Assembly: GCA_964469555.1 (NCBI GenBank)
Contig: CAYYAQ010000053.1
Location: 1 to 31,239 of the forward strand
Direction: 5' to 3'
Source of the DNA: CAYYAQ01 sp964469555
GTDB taxonomy: Bacteria; Planctomycetota; UBA1135; UBA2386
DNA: 31,239 bases
The first letter of the stretch is position 1. Each line of letters starts with the position of its first letter. Positions 17,642 through 25,302 of this stretch are shown one piece after another. The translations under genes and the position numbers were made by a program. The notes under the pieces were generated by a model. That model searched no databases. It saw only the letters and a program-made list of their open reading frames with translations, and had not been told where the DNA came from.

Positions 17642-18439
17642 GTGTCTGACACCGAAACTAAGTCACAGGACGCCCGACCGCAGAAGGTCAAGGTGTACCT
17701 CGAGTCGCGCTACCGCAAGCTGGAGCGGGGGTTGCCGCAGACGATCTTCTACTGTCCCGAGTGCAAGGGCAACCGCCGCAAGTCACGCGGGTGCGAACGG
17801 TGCGAGGGGTTCGGTAAGCTGACGAAGGACTCGGTGCAGGAGATGATCGGGCGCAAGGCGATCCCACTGTTTCGAGCGAAGCGCGGAAAATTTCACGGTG
17901 CCGGTCGTGAGGACATCGACGTGTTGATGCTCGGGCGGGGTCGACCATTTGTATACGAGGTCGTGGATTCGCGTGGACCGGACGCCGACTTGACGCGGCT
18001 GGACGAGATGATCCGCGAAGAGTACGCCGGGCGGATCGAACTCGATCCGTTTCGGAGAGTCGAGCGGGAGCGAGTGCCCTACTGGAAGGAGAGCAAGTTC
18101 GACAAGCTCTACCGGGTGCAGGTCGAGCTCAGCGGAGAGGTCTCTCCCGAAGTAGTGCGGGCCTTGGCGGGCCAGTCCTTCGACATCACCCAGCGAACGC
18201 CGACCCGCGTCGCGCATCGGCGAGCCGACCTGGAGCGCCATCGTCACGTGTCGATCCAGACCGTGGGCGAGTGTGTCGACGGCACGCTATCCCTCGACAT
18301 TCGGTGCGTACACGGCACTTACGTCAAGGAGTGGATCAGCAGCGATGACGGTCGGACGACGCCGTCACTCACGTCCGTGCTCGGTGTGTCGAGCAAGTGT
18401 GCGGCGCTGGATGTGCTCGACATCCTCACCGACGACTAG
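17642..18439 (+). CDS. pus10: Pus10-type tRNA pseudouridine synthase, catalytic half
   Basis: The protein has 265 residues. Pus10 isomerises uridine 54 and/or 55 in the tRNA T-arm in archaea and many eukaryotes. Visible hallmarks are RYRKLERGLPQT; a zinc ribbon (Cys38, Cys41, Cys51, Cys54); SVQEMIGR; FHGAGREDIDVLMLGRGRPFVYEV (84-107) holding the likely catalytic Asp91; RTPTRVAHRRADLERHRHV; and GTYVKEWISSDDGRTTPSLTSVLG near the end. These are the main conserved blocks of the Pus10 catalytic domain. The N-terminal THUMP-containing part of archaeal Pus10 (about 400 residues in total) is missing. GTG 17642 fits the leaderless promoter; the upstream frame to 17528 is not conserved-looking. Bacteria normally make pseudouridine 55 with TruB, so its role here is open. 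Confidence 0.88.
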   Translation: MSDTETKSQDARPQKVKVYLESRYRKLERGLPQTIFYCPECKGNRRKSRGCERCEGFGKLTKDSVQEMIGRKAIPLFRAKRGKFHGAGREDIDVLMLGRGRPFVYEVVDSRGPDADLTRLDEMIREEYAGRIELDPFRRVERERVPYWKESKFDKLYRVQVELSGEVSPEVVRALAGQSFDITQRTPTRVAHRRADLERHRHVSIQTVGECVDGTLSLDIRCVHGTYVKEWISSDDGRTTPSLTSVLGVSSKCAALDVLDILTDD

Positions 18440-18453
18440 AACGCGACAAGGCG

Positions 18454-19722
18454 TCAGCGCCCGCCTTTCTTCCCGGCTTCGCCCTGGGGCCACGCAGGAA
18501 TGGGGTCGAGCCTCGGTGCGAGCAACGCGAGCATGGCCATCGCTGTCGTGTAGGACTTGCTCCTCGGGAAGATGCGGTCGTTCCATCCTCCGTCCTTCTC
18601 CCGAGTCCGCCACAGGATCTCCTGCATCTTGATGCGGAGCTTGGGCCGGTCCTTTTCTGGGAGTACTTCGATCGCCAGCGCGGCGTACGTATGCCCGTAG
18701 ATGAAGTAGTACGGTGCGATGCCGTATGGGCCTTCGTGCGTGCCTTGCTTGCTCTTTCGTTTGAAGAGCTCACCCCAGTGCTCAAAAAACGCGTCGACGG
18801 CGACGCGGACTCTCTTTGCGTTGCTGCGACCGGCGCGGAAGAGGCACAGCTCGGCGATCGCGGCCCGGGCGCTCGCGCCCGGCATCGCCGCTGTTTGGCG
18901 TTGGCGCCCGGGAGTCGCGATCCCGGAGTACACGTACGAACCAGTCTTGGCCCGGGACTTTTCCAGCGCGATCAGCGCCCGATCGACCAGGCCCTTGTCG
19001 AATTCGTAGCCTTGCTTTCGGGCCTGGAAGAGCGCGAGGAGTGTCGAACCGGTCATGAAAGGACTGCACTTGTTGTTCGCGTAGTTCCAGCCGCCCTGGG
19101 ACGTCTCGCTCTTCGCCAGACAACGGATCAGGTGGGGGATCATCTTCTTGATCCGTTCCGCGTTCTTTCCCGTCACCCGCTTCCGCTCGGCGAGCAGGAA
19201 GAACTCCAGCGCGTACGTGTGCGCCCATCCGCGCACGTCGTATCGGTGCGCCGAGCTGGGCGCGAGCAGTTCGTTGTTCTCCAGTTGGTCGAGCATGAAC
19301 TCGATCGATCGCAGGACGGCGACCTTGCTGTTCACGTTTATCGTGAATCCGGGAGCGAGGACGAGCGCCTGGCACGCGATGGCCGAGCCACCCACGCGGT
19401 ATCCCGGCGGCACCGAGCCTCCAACACGGTAGACACCTTCGTAGGGCCACTCGACGTTCGGCTCGCCATCCGTGCGGAGCTTCGCGAGCCGTTTGCGCTC
19501 CTGCTTCTGCCAATCCTCGAGCTGGTTGCCGCGCATCCGTCCGACGCGACGGTCTCGCGAGTAGTGCTCCTGATTGGCCAGGAGGATTTTCGTGCCGACG
19601 AGGAGCGCTCTGGCGACGGTTGCGGGATTGACCCCGGGCTTACTCTCCTTCTTCTGGTCTTGCGCCATGATCGGGCTGCAGACGAGCGGGAGACCGAAGA
19701 GGAGGACGAGCGGGTATCGCAT
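18454..19722 (-). CDS. Secreted protein with squalene-cyclase/prenyltransferase-type alpha/alpha-toroid fold
   Basis: The protein has 422 residues, with a signal peptide (MRYPLVLLFGLPLVCSPIMAQ). The rest is a string of helical repeats with Gly-Gly-Trp turns: SETSQGGWNYA and EKDGGWNDRIFP, and APYYFIYGHTYAALAIEV near the end. These resemble the repeats of squalene-hopene cyclases and prenyltransferases (alpha/alpha toroid). I do not see the DxDD catalytic motif of cyclases, so it is probably one of the non-enzymatic or unassigned secreted toroid proteins common in planctomycetes. It follows the GT-C gene by 58 bases on the same strand and may share its transcript. It converges on pus10 with a 14-base gap. 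Confidence 0.7.
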   Translation of the reverse strand: MRYPLVLLFGLPLVCSPIMAQDQKKESKPGVNPATVARALLVGTKILLANQEHYSRDRRVGRMRGNQLEDWQKQERKRLAKLRTDGEPNVEWPYEGVYRVGGSVPPGYRVGGSAIACQALVLAPGFTINVNSKVAVLRSIEFMLDQLENNELLAPSSAHRYDVRGWAHTYALEFFLLAERKRVTGKNAERIKKMIPHLIRCLAKSETSQGGWNYANNKCSPFMTGSTLLALFQARKQGYEFDKGLVDRALIALEKSRAKTGSYVYSGIATPGRQRQTAAMPGASARAAIAELCLFRAGRSNAKRVRVAVDAFFEHWGELFKRKSKQGTHEGPYGIAPYYFIYGHTYAALAIEVLPEKDRPKLRIKMQEILWRTREKDGGWNDRIFPRSKSYTTAMAMLALLAPRLDPIPAWPQGEAGKKGGR

Positions 19723-19780
19723 GGGGGAGCCTCTGCCGGGTTCGGGGCACCCTGGAGCCTAGCCTTGGAATCGGCGAGTT

Positions 19781-21703
19781 CTAGGGCCACCAATCAGCGA
19801 AGCGCCGAAAGAGGTGAAGCCACACGGGCACGTAGTTCGAGTGCGTCGTTTCGAAGTCCTCTGGCTTGCCCGAGAACACGGATCGGGTGTCCGCCTCGAC
19901 CAGGATCGGGAATCGAGTCGTCAGGTCCAGCGCCGTAGCGTTCTGGATCAGGTCGCCGACCTTCTTGTGGTTCTGTCCGTCGATCGACGCGTAGAGAAGG
20001 AGACCGATGTCGAGGCGACCGTCCTTCGCGCCCGGCGGTGCCGTGTCCGGCACGAAGGCCGTGAGGAATCCATCGCCGGTGAAGATGGTGACGCGAAGCA
20101 ACTTGCTGCGCACGCCGCGAAGCACCACGTTCGGATCCTCGTCGAGTGACGTCTGGCCGGACTTCTTGAAGTTCTGCACCATCCGGTCGAGCACCTTCCC
20201 GTCGAGAACCGTCGGACCGGTCCACTCGCAACCCATCGGTCGTAGCCGCGGGACTTGGTGCACGACGGCGAGTTTCTTGGGTCCGCCGGCGAACGTCGTC
20301 CCGAACGGCAACCCTTCGTCTTCGCCATACGGGATCGAGAATCGAGCCGGGTCCTGGCTGAGCGTGCGCAGCGCGAAGACTCTTCGATCTCCGGTCCCGA
20401 ACGGCGGCTGCAACAACCGGTCGACCCAGAGGTGGAACTCGACCGTGGTCGCCTTCTCGTTCTGCCGCGGGAGGCCAGCGATGAAGGTCAGGTCATTCGG
20501 AGACTTCGGCACGACCTCGCGGATCTGTTCGTGCCAATCCGCGCAGCGTTGCCACGACTTCACGTAGTCGTCGCGCAACTCCAGGAATGGAAGCGCGGCG
20601 ACGACCAACACCGGCACCGCGCTGCGCCAACCCCAGATCGACAGGAGCACGGCGATGGGCATCATCGGGAGGTAGAACTGGCGGAGCAGCATCGGGTTGT
20701 CCGTCTGGGCCCAGATCTGGAGGCTGGGGATCGAGCAGCCGAGGAACAGCGCCGCGAGCACAGCGAACAGCGCCCATCTTCTTTGCACGAGGATCGCCAC
20801 GACGGCGATCGCTGCGGGAACGAAGCCGGTCTGGATGATCTGTTCGGACAGCGCCGTGACGTGCGTCGCCGCGAACGACGAACCACTGTGCATCAGAGGA
20901 TTGACCAACTCGGTCACTCTCGTGCCCAGCCCGGTCAGGGCGGGTCCGGGCTCGATCGCACCGTCGTATCCGCCGAGGAGGCGACCGATGCAGAAGAAAC
21001 GCCAACCGAAGTACGCGGCGAGGATCGCGAAGTACGGCCATGATCCCACGAGCGCGCCCCGCCATCGACCACCGGGCCGCGCCATCGCAAAGCACACGAC
21101 CGCCGCGATGCCAGGCACGACCCAGGCGAGTTCCTTGGTGCACAGCGCGATCACGGTGAACAGGAGGGAGAGCTTCCGCGTCGGTCGCTCGTTGCCGCAC
21201 CACTGCACGAGCGTGAGCGTGGCGAGGACGATCCAGAGCGTGGTGTGGCTGTCCACCCGACCGATCGCCCAGAAGATGGAACTCGCGTGGCACGGTGCAA
21301 GTCCCCACACCAGACCAGACGCCCACGCGCACCGGGCCGGGAGGAAGCGCGCGACGATCAACGCGAGGCACATCGCGCTGATCCCGTGGATTACGGCGTT
21401 GCCGAGGTGCGATACGAACGGAGCCCAGTTGCCGAACAGGCTGTCGAACGCGAAGCTCAGCGTGATCATCGGTCGGAAGAACAGTACGAGTGATTCCAGT
21501 CCGAACTGCGGGGCGGTGAAGTCCCGGAACGCGCGCTCGATGCTCTGCGCGTAGGTCACGGCGATAAAGTCGTCGCTCTGCCAGTAGCTCCCCATCGGAA
21601 ACCAACAGACGGCCACGATCGCTGTGATGAGCCAGGAGGCGGGGAGTCGAGGCAGCTCCCAGGTGGTGACGAAGAGGGACGGTTCCTGCTCTTCTGGGAT
21701 CAG
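19781..21703 (-). CDS. Multi-pass membrane protein, GT-C glycosyltransferase-like
   Basis: The predicted protein has about 640 residues: roughly ten hydrophobic helices over the first two thirds and a soluble, beta-rich C-terminal domain of about 250 residues. After the first helix comes SYWQSDDFIAVTYAQ, an acidic pair in the first periplasmic loop as in GT-C enzymes. It is followed by FFRPMITLSFAFDSLFGNWAPFVSHLGNAVIHG, the RP...D...HL.N..H pattern of the PMT/TMTC/ArnT-like group. It probably moves a sugar from a lipid carrier on the outer face of the inner membrane. The start is uncertain: no ATG, GTG or TTG lies between the FabZ-like stop and the first helix. CTG 21703, in a CTGA overlap with the upstream stop, is the best candidate. 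Confidence 0.68.
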   Translation of the reverse strand: MIPEEQEPSLFVTTWELPRLPASWLITAIVAVCWFPMGSYWQSDDFIAVTYAQSIERAFRDFTAPQFGLESLVLFFRPMITLSFAFDSLFGNWAPFVSHLGNAVIHGISAMCLALIVARFLPARCAWASGLVWGLAPCHASSIFWAIGRVDSHTTLWIVLATLTLVQWCGNERPTRKLSLLFTVIALCTKELAWVVPGIAAVVCFAMARPGGRWRGALVGSWPYFAILAAYFGWRFFCIGRLLGGYDGAIEPGPALTGLGTRVTELVNPLMHSGSSFAATHVTALSEQIIQTGFVPAAIAVVAILVQRRWALFAVLAALFLGCSIPSLQIWAQTDNPMLLRQFYLPMMPIAVLLSIWGWRSAVPVLVVAALPFLELRDDYVKSWQRCADWHEQIREVVPKSPNDLTFIAGLPRQNEKATTVEFHLWVDRLLQPPFGTGDRRVFALRTLSQDPARFSIPYGEDEGLPFGTTFAGGPKKLAVVHQVPRLRPMGCEWTGPTVLDGKVLDRMVQNFKKSGQTSLDEDPNVVLRGVRSKLLRVTIFTGDGFLTAFVPDTAPPGAKDGRLDIGLLLYASIDGQNHKKVGDLIQNATALDLTTRFPILVEADTRSVFSGKPEDFETTHSNYVPVWLHLFRRFADWWP

Positions 21704-22179
21704 AGTAGTACTCCCAGGAGTTCCATCTGCATGATCATCTTGCCGTCGAGGAAGCACTGCGCGGGATACTTCAAGATCCTCCGTCCACTCCGGGGGCTGG
21801 CGACCGAGACGAAGTAGATGCGACAGGGCGGCACGACCTGCCCACGGAATCGAACGTTGTTCAGTCCGCCGAGCCCGATGAAGGCCTCGGGTTCGATGCC
21901 CTCGCGTTTCTTCATGAGGATCGTGGACGCCTGTGCGCATCCTTCGACCATCAAGACTCCGGGCATCAGGGGTCGACCGGGAATGTGGCCTCTGGCCCAC
22001 CACGGTTCTTCGTCCCAATCCTTGTAGCACACGATTGTTCCCGCCTCGACGTCGAGGTGTACGACGCCGTCGAGCATCTGAAACTCGTGGGACTGCGGGA
22101 CCACCGCGCGGATCTCCTCGATCTCCATTACGTCTGCGGAGAGGTCGAGTGTGCTGAGATCCAGGATTGCGCGGGCCAT
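21700..22179 (-). CDS. FabZ/FabA-like hotdog-fold dehydratase
   Basis: The protein has 159 residues, close to FabZ length. The core reads WWARGHIPGRPLMPGVLMVEGCAQAS: His65 in the GHxPGRP loop and Glu79 in the central helix occupy the catalytic positions of (3R)-hydroxyacyl-ACP dehydratases. It should dehydrate a 3-hydroxyacyl thioester. The typical FabZ Phe of GHFP is Ile, and an unusual WDEEPWWARG leads into the motif. The general fatty-acid FabZ of the organism may lie elsewhere, so this could be a pathway-specific copy for lipid or polyketide-like work. It begins 33 bases after the MATE gene and its stop overlaps the presumed CTG of the GT-C gene, suggesting a lipid or lipid-linked glycan context. 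Confidence 0.82.
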   Translation of the reverse strand: MARAILDLSTLDLSADVMEIEEIRAVVPQSHEFQMLDGVVHLDVEAGTIVCYKDWDEEPWWARGHIPGRPLMPGVLMVEGCAQASTILMKKREGIEPEAFIGLGGLNNVRFRGQVVPPCRIYFVSVASPRSGRRILKYPAQCFLDGKMIMQMELLGVLL

Positions 22180-22212
22180 GTGCCGCAGCGTAGGGCAGGC
22201 CGTGTTTTGAAG

Positions 22213-23529
22213 CTACACCTCAGTGTGCAACCAGCGCTTCCGCTGGTAGAGCACCGCGCCCCATGCACACTTCCCGAAGGATGAGAAGTTGATCGCCCAC
22301 CACACGCCGGGGAGTCCCCAGCCCGACACGACCGCGAGCAGGTGCGCGAGCGGGATGCGAAGGCAATTCATCGTCACGCTGCTGATCATGATCGGCAGCG
22401 TGTTGCCGGCGCCGATGAGCGCGTTGTCGAAGCCGACCTGTAGCGCCTGGAACGGTTGGGCGATCGCCATGTAGTTGAGGTATTGCACGTTGGTGCGCAC
22501 CACGTCGGGGTTATCACTCAGGAGTCTCACCATGCCTTCGCCGGCGACGAGGAAGACGCCGCAGATGGTCAGCCCCAAAGCGAAGTTCCACGCGAGCCCG
22601 ACTCGCGTGACCGCGACCGCCTTGTCCTTGTTGCCTTCACCCAGGTAGCGTCCGACGAGGCTCGCGACAGCGCTGCCCGTCCCCCAATACAGGCAGTAGA
22701 ACGTCGTCTCGAGACCGAATCCGATACCGAGCGCCGAGCGCGCGGCGGGCCCGAAGTCCTTGATCGTCACGGCCAGCATGACCTGATACACGAGCGAGTA
22801 GATGCCGACGGCGATGCAGGTCGGAAAACCGATGCGCAGGATTCGTTTCGCGCTGGCCCGCGCGTCCCCGCCAGATGCCCGGAACGGCGAGCCGACGCCG
22901 CGCCGGTGCAGGATCCACACGCCGACCACTACGGCGAGGGCGCGCGACGCGATCGTCGCGAAGCCGACCCCGTTGACGCCGTAGTGGGGGACGAGTGTCC
23001 AGTTGAGCAGCGCATTCGACCCGACGGCGAGGATCTGGAGCCCGAGCGATGTGCGCGTGTCCTTCATCGCCAAGAACGACTGATCGGTGACCTGTGAAGC
23101 CATCATCACGACCTGCCCGCCGGCGATCCAGGTCAGGTAGTCGATGCACAACTCCCTCTCGGCTGCGTGCTCCGTTCCCGGAATCATCTGGTCGCAGAGC
23201 CACGGCAGGATCAGAAGACCGACCGCGCCGACGCCGATGCCCATGTTCATCGCCAAACGCAGGCCTTTGCGGATGGTCGCGTACCCTTCCGACAGGTTGC
23301 CTTCGCCGAATCGACGCGCCGCGATCGCCATCGTGCCGACGCCGACCATCTCGCCGAACGCGACGAGGAAGATCGCTGTCATGCTGCCGACGGCGACAGC
23401 AGCTTGCGCGTCGATCCCGAGGTCCTTGACGAAGTACTGGTCGTTGAGACGGAAGAGGTGGTGCACCACCATCGCCATGGCGGCGGGCCACGCGAGAAGC
23501 CACAAGTCGCGTCGGATTTCCTTGTGCAC
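22213..23529 (-). CDS. MATE family multidrug/metabolite exporter
   Basis: The protein has 438 residues with about twelve hydrophobic helices in two similar halves. The start, RRDLWLLAWPAAMAMVVHHLFRLNDQYFVKDLGIDAQAAVAVGSMTAIF, and the following AIAARRFGEGN match the MatE domain; the second half repeats it (TFYCLYWGTGSAVASLVGRYLGEGNKDKA). It is a Na+- or H+-driven antiporter in the inner membrane that exports organic cations, drugs or a cell product. The start codon is GTG 23529, three bases after the stop of the preceding four-helix protein, so the two are cotranscribed. The FabZ-like and GT-C genes follow, so a role in exporting a lipid-like product is possible but unproven. Confidence 0.88.
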   Translation of the reverse strand: MHKEIRRDLWLLAWPAAMAMVVHHLFRLNDQYFVKDLGIDAQAAVAVGSMTAIFLVAFGEMVGVGTMAIAARRFGEGNLSEGYATIRKGLRLAMNMGIGVGAVGLLILPWLCDQMIPGTEHAAERELCIDYLTWIAGGQVVMMASQVTDQSFLAMKDTRTSLGLQILAVGSNALLNWTLVPHYGVNGVGFATIASRALAVVVGVWILHRRGVGSPFRASGGDARASAKRILRIGFPTCIAVGIYSLVYQVMLAVTIKDFGPAARSALGIGFGLETTFYCLYWGTGSAVASLVGRYLGEGNKDKAVAVTRVGLAWNFALGLTICGVFLVAGEGMVRLLSDNPDVVRTNVQYLNYMAIAQPFQALQVGFDNALIGAGNTLPIMISSVTMNCLRIPLAHLLAVVSGWGLPGVWWAINFSSFGKCAWGAVLYQRKRWLHTEV

Positions 23530-23532
23530 GGG

Positions 23533-23979
23533 TCAGTCCGCGGGCACGCGAGTGCGCAGCAAGGCGGTGACACCGATGGTGAAGAGCACAGCGAAGACCG
23601 GGACGTGTGGCAGCATCGTGCCGGAGACCAACCAGAAAGTGAGGTTGAGGAAACTGGCGCCTTCGAGCACCGCCTGGAACGCGATGTTCCCGATGAAGAA
23701 TGCCTGGAGGATTTTCGTAGTGTCTTCGCCTGCGCCCCGCTGCCAAAGGGCCTTGCGAATCGTGTAGGCGGTGGGAATCGATGCCGCTCCGACGGCGATG
23801 CCGACTATCGCGAGCATGTGCATCATCTCCGGATCCGAGGACGAGGATTCCCACGCACCGGTCTGCTGTGCGACCACGATGCCGATCGCGAAAACGAATT
23901 GTCCGAGCAGCAGCGCGATGCAGACGAGTTGAATGTCGCGCAGTTTGTTTAGGAGAGTGTGGTTCGATGGCTCGATCAT
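23533..23979 (-). CDS. Four-helix membrane protein of unknown function
   Basis: The protein has 148 residues and four hydrophobic segments: QLVCIALLLGQFVFAIGIVVA, MLAIVGIAVGAASIPTAYTI, ILQAFFIGNIAFQAVLEGASFLNLTFWLV and HVPVFAVLFTIGVTALL. An acidic loop (WESSSSDPEMM) separates the first two. I do not recognise a family. It is three bases from the MATE gene and evidently cotranscribed with it, so an accessory role to the exporter is possible. The ATG at 23979 begins MIEPSNHTLLNKLRDIQ, a normal cytoplasmic N-terminus. Confidence 0.75.
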   Translation of the reverse strand: MIEPSNHTLLNKLRDIQLVCIALLLGQFVFAIGIVVAQQTGAWESSSSDPEMMHMLAIVGIAVGAASIPTAYTIRKALWQRGAGEDTTKILQAFFIGNIAFQAVLEGASFLNLTFWLVSGTMLPHVPVFAVLFTIGVTALLRTRVPAD

Positions 23980-23987
23980 TCGAGCGG

Positions 23988-24032
23988 GGACTTTAGTGGC
24001 GACCTCTCCCGATTCCAGTCGCCCCTGAGTCC
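23988..24032 (-). terminator. Possible stem-loop terminator after the anchored envelope protein gene
   Basis: GGACT (23988-23992) pairs with AGTCC (24028-24032), and inside it GGCGAC (23998-24003) pairs with GTCGCC (24018-24023), an interrupted inverted repeat. It lies at the stop of the gene ending at 24032 and before the next minus-strand start. It has no T-run, so termination is uncertain. Confidence 0.3.
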
Positions 24033-25231
24033 TAGCGGGACATGTGGACCTCGACGGTCGGCGCTGGCTTGTCCTTCTCGACCTTGAACTTCAGGTCCTT
24101 CCGACCGTTTATCTCGGACTGGACGCTGAGTTGGTACACGCCGTAGGGCACGTTCTTGAAAACGAAAGTCCCGGTGCGGTCAGTTGTCCCCTTGAACTCG
24201 TGGTAGCGCTTGATCTCCAACTGCCACGCCTTCAGTTCCGCGTTCTCGACCCGGTAGTTGTGCCGGCTGTAGACCACGACTGTCACGTCGTGGCCGTCGG
24301 GAACCGTGACGACGGCGCCCTGGGTCTTCGGTCGACCGTTGTGGTCGAATGTCGTGTACGCGTGGTACACGGTGACCTTTTCGGGTGGAGCCAGCGGAGC
24401 GTTCGCGTGGCCGACATGGATCTCGTAGTTGCCCTTGACGACGTCCTCGAAGAGCACGTGGCCGTTCCGGTCCGACTCGCCGAATTTCGTCTCGCGCCTG
24501 CCCAGGCTCTCACCGACCGGGACCATTCGCACGGGCAACTTGGGCCGTGGGATCTGTCGCTGATCGCGCAGCCGAATCGCGAAGTAGGCTCCGGGCGTCA
24601 ACGAGAGTTGCACGTTGCCTTTGCTGCCGGTCGGGGACTCGGCGGTGACGTAGGTGTGTTGCGATGTTCCGTTCACGCGGTGGGCGATCACGGAGACCTT
24701 GTAGGGGTGCTTCGAGAACGGGATCTTCTCCATGTCGAAGTAGGGTGATCCCTTGGAGAAGCGGGCCTTGAAGGTCTTCTTCGTGAAGAACGGCGTCCGC
24801 GCGTCCGCTGCGCGACCGTTCATGTTCACGTCTTCCTGCACCACGACGGTGTAGGAGCCGACCGTCTCGATGATCCGGGTGTTGATCGCGATGCGACCGG
24901 AGATCACCCCCGTTCCGGAGGAGGGGTCGACCACGGGAACCGCGGCGTCGTCGATCCTCGGCTCCACGGCGTTCCCGACGAATTCCGTGCTGCCCTCGTC
25001 CGAGCGGTCAGGGACCTCGGGATCGAGCGGTGTCTCGACGGTGTCGATCGGATACTCATCCCCATCATCGGGGCCGAACGACATCACCGCGCCGAGGCCG
25101 AGAATGGCCACGATGCCGATAGGAAGGAGGATCTTGGTGCTGCCCTGCAATAGTTTAGGAGTTTGGACGGAAGGGGTCGCGTTGTCTTTCTCTACATAAT
25201 ACCCCGACAGACTGCGATAACACCGGGCCAC
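24032..25231 (-). CDS. Membrane-anchored protein with repeated beta-sandwich (carboxypeptidase-regulatory-like) domains
   Basis: The frame encodes up to 399 residues. Near the N-terminus is one transmembrane segment (ILLPIGIVAILGLGAVMSFG) followed by an acidic, Asp/Pro-rich stalk (DDGDEYPIDTVETPLDPEVPDRSDE). The rest is beta-rich. Several stretches follow the pattern of carboxypeptidase-regulatory or Cna-B-type sandwiches: SDRNGHVLFEDVVKGNYEIHV and TDRTGTFVFKNVPYGVYQLSV. It is probably anchored in the inner membrane with a periplasmic domain stack. Function is unknown. The start is ambiguous: GTG 25231 gives 399 residues, while TTG 25150 just before the membrane helix gives 372; neither has a clear ribosome binding site. 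It is divergent from the secreted protein gene at 25303. Confidence 0.72.
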   Translation of the reverse strand: MARCYRSLSGYYVEKDNATPSVQTPKLLQGSTKILLPIGIVAILGLGAVMSFGPDDGDEYPIDTVETPLDPEVPDRSDEGSTEFVGNAVEPRIDDAAVPVVDPSSGTGVISGRIAINTRIIETVGSYTVVVQEDVNMNGRAADARTPFFTKKTFKARFSKGSPYFDMEKIPFSKHPYKVSVIAHRVNGTSQHTYVTAESPTGSKGNVQLSLTPGAYFAIRLRDQRQIPRPKLPVRMVPVGESLGRRETKFGESDRNGHVLFEDVVKGNYEIHVGHANAPLAPPEKVTVYHAYTTFDHNGRPKTQGAVVTVPDGHDVTVVVYSRHNYRVENAELKAWQLEIKRYHEFKGTTDRTGTFVFKNVPYGVYQLSVQSEINGRKDLKFKVEKDKPAPTVEVHMSR

Positions 25232-25302
25232 CTCGGCAGGGCCGCCACCTCCGCAGGGCCTATGCTGCCGATGGTTACGATAGTCCGCTCAGGAGGCTTC
25301 AG

